From NCBI GenBank assembly GCA_963765545.1, contig CAVXWW010000005.1:1-64000 (forward strand): DNA of 64,000 bases, written 5' to 3'. The notes beneath the pieces are model-generated. The model made no database searches and was not told where the DNA came from. It was given only the letters and a program-made list of their open reading frames with translations. Shown here piece by piece: positions 42,632-52,459 of this stretch. The position numbers were made by a program, and so were the translations under genes. Within the stretch, counting starts at the first letter, position 1; every line of letters starts with the position of its first letter. This stretch comes from JARRPM01 sp963765545. Lineage in GTDB: Bacteria; Pseudomonadota; Gammaproteobacteria; Pseudomonadales; Halieaceae.

Positions 42632-43252
42632 CTAGCCCAGTTCGGCGTTGACTGTATAGAGGAGGCGCCGCCCTACAGCGTCCATTTCGACCTGGTCCGC
42701 ACCCAGCAAGCGGGCCATGGAGGTCACCTGCAAACCCTGGTAACCACAGGGGTTGATGCGCCCGAAGGGCTCCAGGTCCATATCCACATTCAGGGACAGG
42801 CCATGGTAGCTGCAACCGCGGCGGACTCGCAGACCCAGTGAGGCAATTTTCGCGCCCTCGACATAGACCCCGGGCGCCTTGGGGTCGGGCAAAGCGGTGA
42901 TTCCATACTCTTGCAACAGTGTGACGATGCTTCTTTCGATCATATTGACCAGGTCGCGCACTCCCCAGGAGCGTCGCCGCAGGTCTATCATCAGGTAAAG
43001 CACCCACTGGCCGGGGCCGTGATAGGTCACCTGCCCTCCCCGATCCACCTGGATAACCGGAATGTCCCCCGGCGCGAGCACGTGTTCCGCCTTGCCTGCC
43101 TGTCCCTGGGTGAACACCCGGGGGTGCTGCAACAGCCACAATTCATCCGGGTCGCTGGCTTGCCGGGTATCGGTAAAGTCTTTCATGGCCCGCAGTGTGG
43201 GCTCGTAATCGGCGAGGCCCAGCTGCCGCTGGCGCACCACTGGAGGCGCCAT
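42632..43252 (-). CDS. lipB: octanoyl-[acyl-carrier-protein] transferase
   Basis: LipB moves octanoate from ACP to lipoyl domains as the first step of lipoylation. The 206-residue protein has LWLLQHPRVFTQGQAGK, the DRGGQVTYHGPGQWVLYLMI block and the catalytic NPCGYQGLQVTSM segment with the nucleophilic Cys; the Lys of GAKIASLGLRV is the partner. It starts at the stop of ybeD and converges with regA with no gap. lipA is not in the window. Confidence 0.95.
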   Translation of the reverse strand: MAPPVVRQRQLGLADYEPTLRAMKDFTDTRQASDPDELWLLQHPRVFTQGQAGKAEHVLAPGDIPVIQVDRGGQVTYHGPGQWVLYLMIDLRRRSWGVRDLVNMIERSIVTLLQEYGITALPDPKAPGVYVEGAKIASLGLRVRRGCSYHGLSLNVDMDLEPFGRINPCGYQGLQVTSMARLLGADQVEMDAVGRRLLYTVNAELG

Positions 43253-43518
43253 CAGATGACCATTTGCACCCGGCCGGTGCCCAGCAAATCCTGGTGCAGG
43301 GCCTCGAGCTGATCTGGGCCGGTGGCGGTAATAGTGATGGTAATGGCGGTAAACGTACCCTTGCTGGATGCCCTCGCGGCGATTCCCGCGCGGTCGAATC
43401 CCGGGGCGTGACGCTCAAAGACCTCGACGATAACTTCGGTGAGGTCTTCTGAGCTGCGAGCGAGAACCTTGATAGGGTAATCACAGGGAAATTCTATCTT
43501 CGGGGGTTCCTGCTCCAT
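43252..43518 (-). CDS. ybeD: YbeD/DUF493 family protein
   Basis: From ATG 43518 the product has 88 residues and matches the ACT-like YbeD fold: FPCDYPIKVLARSSEDLTEV, then TFTAITITITATGPDQLEAL. It is regularly found between dacA and lipB, and its role is not firmly known. A longer frame to 43563 lies in the end of dacA and is disregarded. Confidence 0.9.
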   Translation of the reverse strand: MEQEPPKIEFPCDYPIKVLARSSEDLTEVIVEVFERHAPGFDRAGIAARASSKGTFTAITITITATGPDQLEALHQDLLGTGRVQMVI

Positions 43519-43540
43519 GGCACTACTCCAGCGACTGGCC

Positions 43541-44698
43541 TCAGGTAGCAAAAAGACCGGCAATCCACATCAGTAAGGTATCCCACAAGCGGGCAAAGAA
43601 ACCCGCCGGCTCCACTGCCGCCAACGCCACCACGGGCGCCTGGAATACGTTTTGCCCCGCAACGCTTAGTGTCACGGTGCCCACGGTATCCCCCATCGCA
43701 ATAGGTGCTACCAGCTCCGGCTCAAGGCTGACGGTGGTGGTCAGGTTTTTCGATTTGCCGCGCGGCAGCGTCAGTATGGTCTCATCGACCAGGCCCACCG
43801 GCAGATAGTCCTGCTGCCCCTTCCAGACCCGGGGTTTCTCCAGCTCTTTCATGGACTCGAACACCTCGACGGTTTCGAAGAAGCGGAACCCGTAATTGAG
43901 CAGGCTACGGGTCTCGTTCTTGCGCGCCTTGGTGCTCTCGGTTCCCATCACCACCGATATCAGGCGCATGCCGCGTCGCTTGGCCGAGGCAACCAGACAG
44001 TATCCCGCGGCTTCTGTGTGGCCGGTTTTGAGGCCATCTACCGACCCGTCCTCTCCCAGTAGTGAATTGCGGTTATATTGCTTGATATCGTTATAGGTAA
44101 ACTCCGGCTCCTTGTAGATCGCGTAGTGATCCGGAAAGTCGTTGATAATTGCAGCGGCAAGGATGGCCAGATCGCGGGTGGTCACCACATGGTCCGGGTC
44201 CGGCAGGCCGTGGGAATTGACGAAATAGGAACCGCTCATACCCAGCGCCTCGGCCTGGGTATTCATCATCTCCGCGAAAACCGCCTCGCTGCCAGCCACA
44301 TGCTCAGCCACCGCAACTGTTGCGTCGTTGCCGGAGGAAATCACGATGCCTCGCTCCAGGTCTTCGATGCTGACATCCTTGCCAGGCTCTATCCACATCA
44401 ATGAGGAGCCGGCGAACACGGGGTTTTGCGACCAGGCATTTTCGCTGACCGTCACCATGTCATCCTGATTGATACGCCCCGCTTCCATTTCGCTCGCCAG
44501 GACGTAGGCGGTCATCATCTTGGTGAGACTGGCCGGGGGCAGCGGCATATCGGGATTGTGTTCCGCCAGCACTGCGCCGCTGGTGGCATCCACCAGAATA
44601 TAAGCAGTGGCCTCTATCTGGGGCGGTGAAGGCACCGAATCCTGTGCCTGGGCGCTCAGGATGACAATGGTAAAGAGGAACGCAATCAGTTTTTTCAT
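43541..44698 (-). CDS. dacA: D-alanyl-D-alanine carboxypeptidase (PBP5/6)
   Basis: DacA trims the terminal D-Ala of peptidoglycan pentapeptides. Starting at ATG 44698 (385 residues) it has a signal peptide (cleavage after AQA, about 18), SLTK with Ser57 as nucleophile, SGN at 122-124 and KTG at 224-226, then the PBP5 beta-rich domain and a C-terminal amphipathic membrane anchor (FARLWDTLLMWIAGLF). The frame to 44863 extends into the upstream gap and is disregarded. Confidence 0.95.
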   Translation of the reverse strand: MKKLIAFLFTIVILSAQAQDSVPSPPQIEATAYILVDATSGAVLAEHNPDMPLPPASLTKMMTAYVLASEMEAGRINQDDMVTVSENAWSQNPVFAGSSLMWIEPGKDVSIEDLERGIVISSGNDATVAVAEHVAGSEAVFAEMMNTQAEALGMSGSYFVNSHGLPDPDHVVTTRDLAILAAAIINDFPDHYAIYKEPEFTYNDIKQYNRNSLLGEDGSVDGLKTGHTEAAGYCLVASAKRRGMRLISVVMGTESTKARKNETRSLLNYGFRFFETVEVFESMKELEKPRVWKGQQDYLPVGLVDETILTLPRGKSKNLTTTVSLEPELVAPIAMGDTVGTVTLSVAGQNVFQAPVVALAAVEPAGFFARLWDTLLMWIAGLFAT

Positions 44699-44801
44699 AA
44701 TAAAAAGCGGGAGCCGTGGGTGTTTCCAGAAGGAGCGCATGTTAACCCATGCCCGCCTGCAGAGAAAGAATTGTACGCGGCAGGGCCTGCCATAAGGCGC
44801 T

Positions 44802-45641
44802 TTACGGCAGCGGCTGGCCGCCATCGTACCCCGCCGTGCGCAACTGCCCCTGCACATTTTCAATCTCCTGTGCCCCGGACATGGGACCTATTCGCACCCT
44901 GTAAAGCAGGTTCTCACCGGATTGCACCTGGCTGACAAACACAGGGGGCGAGAGCAGCGCCTGCAAACTGTCCTGCAGCCGCAGGGCTGAACTTTCGGAG
45001 CTGTAGGCCCCCAGCTGCAGATAGCGATAATCGCCGGCAACCTTACCGCGGCGGTCATCGACGCCCACGATATCAATCACCTGGACTTCCACCTGGGCGG
45101 TGCCGGATTCCATGTAGCCCAGCTTGACGGCGGCACCATAGGACAGATCGATGATGCGATCGGAGTGAAACGGCCCCCGGTCATTGACACGCACCACGAT
45201 ACTCTTGCCATTACCAAGGTTGGTAACACGCACATAGCATGGAATAGGCAGGGTCTTGTGGGCGGCGCTGGCCTGGTAGAGGTCGTAAATTTCGCCGTTG
45301 GACGTCTCGTGGCCATGGAACTTGGCACCATACCACGACGCGGTACCCCGCACCTTATAGCCCCTGTGATCGTCCATGATCTGGTAGGTCTCACCGGCAA
45401 TTGTATAGGGGCTGGCATTGCCTACCGACAGAATGGGATCCGGCCTCGGTACGGCATCCGCCACGTCAGCCGGCGCAATAGGCGCCGGGGGGGCCCCATC
45501 ATTGGCCCGCTGGTAGCGCGATGGTGCGCTCTGCTGCGTCTCGGTTGTTTCCTGCTCCGGCGCTGGCTCGGGCTGGCTGGTGCAGGCAGCGATAGTCAGG
45601 ACCAGCAGGCCACACAGCGCATACCAGGGGCGCGAACTCAC
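44802..45641 (-). CDS. rlpA: septal-ring lytic transglycosylase RlpA, lipoprotein
   Basis: The 279-residue protein has a lipobox (TIAAC, Cys at about 20), a Pro/Glu/Gln-rich linker, a double-psi beta-barrel (GTASWYGAKFHGHETSNGE, YVRVTNLGNGKSIVVRVNDR, GPFHSDRIIDLSYGAAVKLG) and a C-terminal SPOR domain (about 205-279) that binds denuded septal glycans. In Pseudomonas, RlpA cleaves such glycans. It overlaps the end of mltB by 4 bp. Confidence 0.93.
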   Translation of the reverse strand: MSSRPWYALCGLLVLTIAACTSQPEPAPEQETTETQQSAPSRYQRANDGAPPAPIAPADVADAVPRPDPILSVGNASPYTIAGETYQIMDDHRGYKVRGTASWYGAKFHGHETSNGEIYDLYQASAAHKTLPIPCYVRVTNLGNGKSIVVRVNDRGPFHSDRIIDLSYGAAVKLGYMESGTAQVEVQVIDIVGVDDRRGKVAGDYRYLQLGAYSSESSALRLQDSLQALLSPPVFVSQVQSGENLLYRVRIGPMSGAQEIENVQGQLRTAGYDGGQPLP

Positions 45642-46633
45642 CCTTTATCACCCGCTGCTAGGCGCTGGCTGAGCTGGTAGACACACATGGCGTACATTGC
45701 GCTGTGGTTGTAGCGGGTAATGACATAAAAATTATGGAAGCCCAGCCAGTACTCGTAGCCGCTTTTGAGTTCAAATTCCATAGCCGAGACCATTGCCTCC
45801 GGGTCTACCGGTTTATCGGCCACCACCCCCGCGTCGGCAAATTGAGCCACAGTGTGCTCGGGTTTCAGGTTCTTCCTGCCCTTGACGAACCACTCCCTGG
45901 GTACCTCGCCCTCCACGGTAGCCCCCGCTACCACGATATCGCCCTTGCGCCAGCCATGCTCCTTGAAGTAGTTGGCAACGCTGCCTATGGCGTCCACCGG
46001 GTTGTTCCAGATATCCGCCACACCGTCACCGTCAAAATCCACGGCGTAATGAAGGAAGCTGCTGGGCATGAACTGCCCGTATCCCATGGCGCCCGCATAG
46101 GACCCCTTCAGCGACAGCGGATCAAAGCCCTGCTCGCGGGTCAGAATCAGATAGCTCTTGAGTTCCGAGGTAAAAAATTCCGAGCGAGGCGGGTAGTCGA
46201 AAGCCAGGGTAGAGAGGGCGTCAATCACGCGATAGCTGCCGGCGATACGGCCATAATAGGTTTCCACCCCGATAATGGAGACGATGATAGACGCGGGCAC
46301 GCCGGTTTCGCGTTCAGCCCGCTCCAGCGTGGCGCGGTGCTCGGAGTAAAACTCCAGTCCCTGGGCCAGGCGTTTTTCATTGAGAAAGATTTCGCGGTAT
46401 TCATACCAGGGCTTGCTCTTCTCCGCCGGCCTGGCGATCGCGGTGAGAATACTCTCCTGGCGCTGGGCCGAGGCGAACACCTGCAACAGCTCCTCGCGAT
46501 CGAAGCCCTGCTCCTCGACCAGCTGGTCCACCAGCACCAAGGCAGCGGGATGAACAGAATAGTTATCCGCAGCGCAGGAGATGGCACTCCACAAAGAGAC
46601 AACCACCAGGGCGATTTTCAGGCGTAAAAACAT
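45638..46633 (-). CDS. mltB: lytic murein transglycosylase B
   Basis: MltB cleaves glycan strands to 1,6-anhydro ends. The 331-residue protein has an export signal (about 1-21; the sequence AISC-AAD allows weak lipidation or ordinary cleavage), the family start VDQLVEEQGFDREELLQVF, catalytic Glu124 in GVETYYG, and AMGYGQFMPSSFLHYAVDFD, GDGVADIWNNPVDAIGSVAN. It lies between rodA and rlpA, as in many proteobacteria. Confidence 0.93.
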   Translation of the reverse strand: MFLRLKIALVVVSLWSAISCAADNYSVHPAALVLVDQLVEEQGFDREELLQVFASAQRQESILTAIARPAEKSKPWYEYREIFLNEKRLAQGLEFYSEHRATLERAERETGVPASIIVSIIGVETYYGRIAGSYRVIDALSTLAFDYPPRSEFFTSELKSYLILTREQGFDPLSLKGSYAGAMGYGQFMPSSFLHYAVDFDGDGVADIWNNPVDAIGSVANYFKEHGWRKGDIVVAGATVEGEVPREWFVKGRKNLKPEHTVAQFADAGVVADKPVDPEAMVSAMEFELKSGYEYWLGFHNFYVITRYNHSAMYAMCVYQLSQRLAAGDKG

Positions 46634-46691
46634 ACTTGATTACTCGTTAGTGGATCCAAAAAAATTACCAACCGGAACAGGTTCAAGGCTG

Positions 46692-47834
46692 TCACCGGTG
46701 CCCCGCAGACTTTTCGGTACTAACCGCCATCAGGATGCCAAAACCCGCCATCAGGGTGACTACCGATGTTCCGCCGGCACTCACCAGTGGCAGCGGCACA
46801 CCTACTACCGGCAGCAGCCCCGCGACCATGCCCATGTTAACAAAGATATATACAAAAAACGTCAGTGTCAGGCTGCCAGCCATCATCCTGCCGAAACTCG
46901 ATCCGGCCCTAATCCCGATCAGGAAACCCCGCAACAGGATAAGCAGGTAAATACCCATCAGGACCAGCACACCGCGCAGACCAAATTCCTCGGAGAGCAC
47001 CGCAATTATAAAATCTGTATGGCTCTCTGGCAGGAAATCAAGGTGAGACTGGGTACCATTCATCCAGCCCTTGCCCTCCCAGCCCCCGGAGCCGATAGCG
47101 GTCTTGGACTGGATAATGTTCCAGCCGGCTCCCAGCTTGTCACTCTCGGGATCCAGCATCGTGAGGATTCGCTGTTTCTGGTAGTCCTTGAGCACGAACA
47201 TCCAGGCCGGCCAGGCGGAGGCGCCAGCCAGCACTAACGCGCCAAAAATATACTGCCAACCCATTCCCGCAATGAACAGGACGAACAGGCCACTGGCCGC
47301 GATCAACAGCGCCGTCCCCAGGTCGGGCTGTTGCAGGATCAGCGCTGCGGGTACTCCGATAAGACCAAGGCACACCAGGATGTGCATAAAACGCGGGGGC
47401 AAGGTGCGGTCCGCCAGGTAGCAGGCCACGGTCAGGGGCAGCATGAGCTTCATGATCTCGGAGGGCTGGAACCGGAAACCGCCAAGAGACAGCCATCGCT
47501 GGGCGCCTTTCGCGCCCACCCCTACCAGCATTACCGCCACCAGTGTGGCCAGACCCAACAGGTAAAGCCAGGGTGCCCAGCGCATCACTCGTCCCAGGCT
47601 GACCTGGGCGACCGCGAACATCACGAAGTAGCCCAGAAGGAAATAGCGGCCCTGCCGGATAACGGCACCCATATCCTTGCCAGATCCGCTGTACAGCACG
47701 ATAAGTCCATATGCGGTCAGGGCCAGCAGCAGCAACAACAAGGGAATATCGACGTGAAAGCGGCGGGCGGCACTGGGGCGCCTGGCCAAATCGGCGGAAC
47801 CCTGGTGCGGCATCTGGCGCAGGTAATCAGCCAC
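46692..47834 (-). CDS. rodA: rod-shape peptidoglycan glycosyltransferase RodA
   Basis: RodA is the SEDS polymerase of the elongasome, partner of PBP2. The GTG at 47834 is chosen because GGGGAGG lies six bases upstream; this gives 380 residues and overlaps mrdA by 8 bp. About ten membrane helices are present, with the essential Asp region near AALILQQPDLGTALLIAASG, and WNIIQSKTAIGSGGWEGKGW for the extracellular loop. An ATG at 47813 is an alternative start. Confidence 0.93.
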   Translation of the reverse strand: MADYLRQMPHQGSADLARRPSAARRFHVDIPLLLLLLALTAYGLIVLYSGSGKDMGAVIRQGRYFLLGYFVMFAVAQVSLGRVMRWAPWLYLLGLATLVAVMLVGVGAKGAQRWLSLGGFRFQPSEIMKLMLPLTVACYLADRTLPPRFMHILVCLGLIGVPAALILQQPDLGTALLIAASGLFVLFIAGMGWQYIFGALVLAGASAWPAWMFVLKDYQKQRILTMLDPESDKLGAGWNIIQSKTAIGSGGWEGKGWMNGTQSHLDFLPESHTDFIIAVLSEEFGLRGVLVLMGIYLLILLRGFLIGIRAGSSFGRMMAGSLTLTFFVYIFVNMGMVAGLLPVVGVPLPLVSAGGTSVVTLMAGFGILMAVSTEKSAGHR

Positions 47835-49677
47835 CAGCCGCCTCCCCGAACAACCAGGTGTCAATCACCTTGCGGGCGATAGGCGTGGCGGCCGAACTGC
47901 CGCCCCCATTCTCGACAATGATAGCCAGCGCGATTGTGGGCGCTTCCGCCGGAGCAAATGCGATAAACAGGCCGTGGTGTCGATGACGCTCTGCCACATC
48001 CGCCTCGTTGTAAACCGAGTTCTGGGCGATTCCAATAACCTGTGCTGTCCCTGTCTTGCCCGCCATCACGTACTGGATGCCCTTGGCCAATACCTTGGCA
48101 GTGCCGCGCTTGCCATGCACTACCTCTATCATGCCTTCATAGACCGCCTCCCAGAATTCCTCCGGGACGATAATCGGATCCAGCAACGGCGCCTCAATGG
48201 ACACACCATCCACGGCATGCAACAGGCGCGGTGTATGCCGCACCCCCTTGCTGGCCAGCACACTGGTCGCGACCGCCAACTGCATTGGTGAAGTCAGCAT
48301 GTAGCCCTGGCCAATCCCTGCGCTGATAGTTTCCCCCGGATACCAGGGCTGGCCCATCGCGTCGCGCTTCCAGCGAGTGGAGGGCAACACACCGCGGCGC
48401 TCATTAGTGGTGTCTATGCCGGTGCGCTCGCCCAGGCCAAAGGGTTTGAGCTGCTCGTACATACCATCGATGGTGAGACGCCGTGCAAGGTCATAGAAAT
48501 AGACGTCACAGGATTCCGCGATTGCCATTTTCATATCCACCCGCGGCGCATGCCCGGTACCCCGAATACGCAAAATCCAGTCCCTGTATTTGCGTGAATC
48601 ACCCGGCAGTGAGTACCAGCCCGGGTCGGGGACCGTGGTCAGGGGAGTGACCAGGCCCGACTCCAGGCCCGCCATGGACATGAACGGCTTGATGGTCGAA
48701 CCGGGCGGGTACTGGCCCTGGATTGCCCGATTGAACAGGGGCACATCCAGCGAATCGCGCAGGGCGCTATAGTCTTTGGAGCTGATGCCATTCACGAACA
48801 GGTTGGTATCGAACCCGGGCTTGGAGACCAGCGCCAGCACACCGCCGGTGTGCGGATCGATAGCCACCACCGCCCCGCGTCGGTCGCCCAGTGCATCGTC
48901 GGCCGCCTGCTGGATACGAATATCCAGGTTGAGCACGAGATCCGATCCGGGCTTGGGATCAAACCGCTCCAGCACCCGCAGTACCCGGCCATGGGCATTG
49001 GTCTCCACGTTCTGGTAGCCCACGTCCCCGTGCAGCATATCCTCGTAGTATTTTTCCACCCCTACCTTGCCCACGTGAAAAGTGCCGCGGTAGTCGGACT
49101 CGTCCAGGTCCAGCACCTCCTGCTCGTTGATACGACCCACGTATCCGATGGCATGGGAGAATAGCTCCCCATGGGGGTAATAGCGCAACAGTTGGGCATC
49201 CACCACAACCCCGGGCAGGCGATAGCGATTAACGGCAAGCAGGGCCCGCTCTTCCTGGGTCAGGCGAAACCTCAGTGGCACTGCCTCGTAGGGTCGTCGG
49301 CGATTCAGTTTCTTCTGGAAATTATCGAGATCGCCCTCGCTGATGGGCAGCAAGCTGCCCAGTTCGGCCAGTGTCGCCTCCAGGTCAGGTACCTGTTCGC
49401 GGACAATAGACAACATATAGCTGGGCCGGTTGTCCGCCAGCAGCACGCCGTTGCGATCGTAGATCAGGCCCCGCTTGGGCGGCAGCGGCTGCAGCTGCAC
49501 CCGGTTGCGGTCGGACTGGGTGCGGTAAACCTCGTACTCGGTCACCTGCAATGCATAGTAGCGCGTGAGAATAGCCGCCAGCAGACCGATAACCAGGAGA
49601 ATGGCTAAGGCGGTGCGGGCATTGTTGATCCGGGTTTCGCGGTGCGAATCCTTCAGCTGGATGTGCTTTGGTGGCAT
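47827..49677 (-). CDS. mrdA: penicillin-binding protein 2
   Basis: PBP2 is the elongasome transpeptidase. The 616 residues have a short cytoplasmic tail, one membrane helix (ARTALAILLVIGLLAAIL, about 20-37), a dimerisation domain and the transpeptidase domain with PPGSTIKPF (Ser of SxxK, about residue 324), AESCDVYFY (SxD/N position) and GKTGTAQV (KTG). It is followed by the coupled rodA and preceded, after a 19-bp gap, by rlmH. Confidence 0.95.
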   Translation of the reverse strand: MPPKHIQLKDSHRETRINNARTALAILLVIGLLAAILTRYYALQVTEYEVYRTQSDRNRVQLQPLPPKRGLIYDRNGVLLADNRPSYMLSIVREQVPDLEATLAELGSLLPISEGDLDNFQKKLNRRRPYEAVPLRFRLTQEERALLAVNRYRLPGVVVDAQLLRYYPHGELFSHAIGYVGRINEQEVLDLDESDYRGTFHVGKVGVEKYYEDMLHGDVGYQNVETNAHGRVLRVLERFDPKPGSDLVLNLDIRIQQAADDALGDRRGAVVAIDPHTGGVLALVSKPGFDTNLFVNGISSKDYSALRDSLDVPLFNRAIQGQYPPGSTIKPFMSMAGLESGLVTPLTTVPDPGWYSLPGDSRKYRDWILRIRGTGHAPRVDMKMAIAESCDVYFYDLARRLTIDGMYEQLKPFGLGERTGIDTTNERRGVLPSTRWKRDAMGQPWYPGETISAGIGQGYMLTSPMQLAVATSVLASKGVRHTPRLLHAVDGVSIEAPLLDPIIVPEEFWEAVYEGMIEVVHGKRGTAKVLAKGIQYVMAGKTGTAQVIGIAQNSVYNEADVAERHRHHGLFIAFAPAEAPTIALAIIVENGGGSSAATPIARKVIDTWLFGEAAGG

Positions 49678-49696
49678 CTAATGGTCTGTCAGAAAA

Positions 49697-50167
49697 CTAC
49701 TCGCGATGATACGGGTGGTTGACGGTGATTGTCCAAGCCCGGTAGAGCTGTTCGGCCAATAAAACCCGTACAAGGGGGTGCGGCAAGGTCAGGTCGCTTA
49801 GCGACCAGCGCGCTGAAGCGCGCTCCAGGCAGGCGGGGGAGAGGCCATCGGGACCACCGATCAGCAGGCTGTAGTTCTCACCGGACATCTGCCAGGCCTC
49901 GAGCTGCTGCGCCAGCTGACCGGTGGAGACACGCTTGCCCTGCACATCGAGTGCGATGACCTTGTCGCCGCCGGGGATCGCTTTAAGCAACTGCTCACCT
50001 TCTCGTTCACACAATTGCGTGGGCTTGTCTCCCTGGTTGCGCCGCGCCAGCGGAATCTCACGCCACTGCAGCTTGAATTCGCGCGGCAACCGTCGGCAGT
50101 ATTCTTCCACGGCCTGGGTAACCCAGGCCGGCATTTTGGTGCCCACGGCAACAATGCTTATTCGCAT
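49697..50167 (-). CDS. rlmH: 23S rRNA pseudouridine-1915 N3-methyltransferase
   Basis: RlmH is a SPOUT methyltransferase acting on 70S ribosomes. The 156-residue product begins MRISIVAVGTKMPAWV and has ALDVQGKRVSTGQLAQQLE, the SAM-knot LLIGGPDGLS and WSLSDLTLPHPLVRVLLAEQ, all as in E. coli RlmH. It overlaps rsfS by one base. Confidence 0.96.
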   Translation of the reverse strand: MRISIVAVGTKMPAWVTQAVEEYCRRLPREFKLQWREIPLARRNQGDKPTQLCEREGEQLLKAIPGGDKVIALDVQGKRVSTGQLAQQLEAWQMSGENYSLLIGGPDGLSPACLERASARWSLSDLTLPHPLVRVLLAEQLYRAWTITVNHPYHRE

Positions 50168-50502
50168 CAGGCAGACTGGTCGGGATTAACCCAAAGACGC
50201 TCCAGGTCGTAGAAATCGCGGGTGGCGGGCAGCATAACGTGAACCACCACGTCGCCAAAGTCCACCAGCACCCACTCGCCAACGTCCTCACCCTCAACAC
50301 CCAGGGGACGAACCTCGTGCTTCTTCGCCTGCATGCAGACGTTGTCGGCCAGCGACTTCACATGCCGGCTGGAAGTGCCGCTGGCAATGATCAGGAAATC
50401 CATGACATCGGTAAGACCGGTGACATCCAGGGTAACGATATTGACTGCCTTGAGATCCTCCAGCGCGTCAATAACAAGTGTCTTCTGTGCTTCAGCTTCC
50501 AT
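50167..50502 (-). CDS. rsfS: ribosome silencing factor
   Basis: RsfS binds L14 and blocks subunit joining during starvation. The 111-residue product shows LVIDALEDLKAVNIVTLDV, DFLIIASGTSSRHVKSLAD and GEWVLVDFGDVVVHVMLP, and ends with the YDLERLW segment. It is in the conserved nadD-rsfS-rlmH-mrdA order. Confidence 0.96.
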   Translation of the reverse strand: MEAEAQKTLVIDALEDLKAVNIVTLDVTGLTDVMDFLIIASGTSSRHVKSLADNVCMQAKKHEVRPLGVEGEDVGEWVLVDFGDVVVHVMLPATRDFYDLERLWVNPDQSA

Positions 50503-50546
50503 TCGATGTGCTCATTCCGGGTGGTGTCGCTTCATCAATTACCTCT

Positions 50547-51206
50547 TCATTGGTAGAGATTGTGAGTTTGAATATAGTCCAGTACCGCCTGCGGTAACAG
50601 GTAACGCGGAGAACGACCCTGCGCCAGCAGGCTGCGGATTTCAGTTGAGGAGATCGCCAGGGGGCGCAGCTCCTCGATAAGGATACCCCCGTTGGCACGC
50701 TGGCGCAGCTCCAGGGGAGCTGTCATGCGATGCTGGCCCAGCCAGTCAGCGACCGGCCCGGCCAGTGGCAGCTGCCAGCCGGGGCGAGCTATCACCACCA
50801 CGTGTGCCCAGTCGAGCAGCTCCTGCCAGCGATGCCAGGTGGCCAGGCCCTGCAGCGCATCGCACCCCATCACCAGGCTCAGGCTGTGGCCCTCCCCCAG
50901 CTCATCCCGCAATTCAACCAGACTATCTATAGTATAGGAGGTGCCGGTTCGGCGCAGTTCCCTGTCATCACAGCTGAGGCTTGGCTCCCCCGCAACTGCC
51001 AGGGATACCATGGCGGCCCGGTGTGCTGCGCTGACAGCAGGGTTGTCCCGATGCGCTGGCACTGCGCAAGGCATCAAGCGCAACTGCTGCAGTTGCAGGT
51101 GCTCTACCAGTTCCAGGGCGGACCGCAAGTGGCCATAGTGAACGGGGTCAAAGGTGCCGCCGAACACCCCGACGGGGAGTAGCAGCGGGGGAGGCTCCTG
51201 GCTCAA
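50547..51206 (-). CDS. nadD: nicotinate-mononucleotide adenylyltransferase
   Basis: NadD makes deamido-NAD from NaMN and ATP. The 219 residues open with GVFGGTFDPVHYGHLRSALE (the T/HxGH nucleotidyltransferase motif), and contain MGCDALQGLATWHRW and ISSTEIRSLLAQGRSPRYLL (ISSTxxR). It overlaps the end of proA by 4 bp. Confidence 0.95.
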   Translation of the reverse strand: MSQEPPPLLLPVGVFGGTFDPVHYGHLRSALELVEHLQLQQLRLMPCAVPAHRDNPAVSAAHRAAMVSLAVAGEPSLSCDDRELRRTGTSYTIDSLVELRDELGEGHSLSLVMGCDALQGLATWHRWQELLDWAHVVVIARPGWQLPLAGPVADWLGQHRMTAPLELRQRANGGILIEELRPLAISSTEIRSLLAQGRSPRYLLPQAVLDYIQTHNLYQ

Positions 51207-52459
51207 GTGCGGACCTGCCCCTCACCAAATACAACGTATTTCAGGGACGTGAGCCCTTCCAGTCCCACCGGACCGCGCGCATGCAATTTGTCAGTGGAGA
51301 TACCAATCTCGGCGCCCAGACCGTATTCAAACCCGTCGGCGAACCGGGTGGACGCATTGACCATTACCGAGCTTGAATCAACCTCGCGCAGAAACCGCAT
51401 CGCGCGCCCGTGATCCCGGGTAATGATGCTGTCGGTGTGCAGGGAACTATACGTATTGATGTGCTCGATCGCCGCCTCGAGACCATCCACCACCCGCACC
51501 GCGAGGATGGGGGCAAGGTACTCCTCCCGCCAATCCTGTTCGGTCGCCGCGGCGGCCTCAGGTAAAATCGCAAGTGCACGCTCGCAACCACGCAGTTCCA
51601 CGCCTGCCGCTGCATACTCCCGGGCCAGCAGTGGTAATAAAGCCTGCGCCTCTGACTCGGCCACCAGCAGGGTCTCCATGGTATTGCAGGTGCCATAGCG
51701 CTGGGTCTTGGAATTGACCGCGACGGCTATCGCCATCTCGGCATCGGCTCCATCGTCTATATAGACGTGGCAAACGCCATCCAGGTGTTTGATCACCGGC
51801 ACCCGGGCCTCGGCGCTGACGCGCTCGATCAGGCTCTTGCCACCGCGCGGCACAATCACATCCACATACTCCGGCATGGTGATCAGCCGGCCCACCGCCG
51901 CCCTGTCCGCCGTGCCCACTACCTGAACTGCGGCCTCGGGCAACCCCGCGGCTCCCAGGCCCCGGGCCAGGCAGGCTGCGATCGCGCAGTTGGAGGCCAA
52001 GGCCTCCGAGCCACCGCGCAAGATGGTGGCGTTGCCGGACTTGAGACACAGGCTGGCCGCCTCGACGGTCACGTTGGGCCGGGATTCGTAAATGATGCCG
52101 ATCACCCCCAGGGGCACCCGCATTCGCCCAACCTGTATGCCGCTGGGCATGGTATTCATATCGGTGATTGCCCCCACCGGATCTGGCAGCTCGGCAACCT
52201 GGCGCAGCCCTTCGAGCATCGTGTCTATGCGCGACGGGGTCAGTTCAAGGCGATCCACCAGGGATGCGGCGAGGCCATTTTCCCTGGCCTGCGCGAGATC
52301 CTGCGCATTGGCCTCGGCCAGCTCGGCGCGTGACCCATCCAGCGCATCCCTGGTAGCCAGCAGGGCGCGGTTGCGGGTGACGGTGCTGGATGCGGCCACG
52401 AGGCGCGAAGCAGCGCGCGCCGCCCGGCCCAGATCTTCCATGTATTGGTCGACATCCAT
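51203..52459 (-). CDS. proA: glutamate-5-semialdehyde dehydrogenase
   Basis: ProA reduces gamma-glutamyl phosphate in proline synthesis. ATG 52459 is chosen, with a GTG one codon upstream as an alternative, for 418 residues. The aldehyde-dehydrogenase fold shows GVIGIIYESRPNVTVEAASL, LKSGNATILRGGSEA, and the catalytic Cys in QRYGTCNTMETLL. The last part (RFADGFEYGLGAEIGISTDK) is typical. proB is not next to it. Confidence 0.95.
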   Translation of the reverse strand: MDVDQYMEDLGRAARAASRLVAASSTVTRNRALLATRDALDGSRAELAEANAQDLAQARENGLAASLVDRLELTPSRIDTMLEGLRQVAELPDPVGAITDMNTMPSGIQVGRMRVPLGVIGIIYESRPNVTVEAASLCLKSGNATILRGGSEALASNCAIAACLARGLGAAGLPEAAVQVVGTADRAAVGRLITMPEYVDVIVPRGGKSLIERVSAEARVPVIKHLDGVCHVYIDDGADAEMAIAVAVNSKTQRYGTCNTMETLLVAESEAQALLPLLAREYAAAGVELRGCERALAILPEAAAATEQDWREEYLAPILAVRVVDGLEAAIEHINTYSSLHTDSIITRDHGRAMRFLREVDSSSVMVNASTRFADGFEYGLGAEIGISTDKLHARGPVGLEGLTSLKYVVFGEGQVRT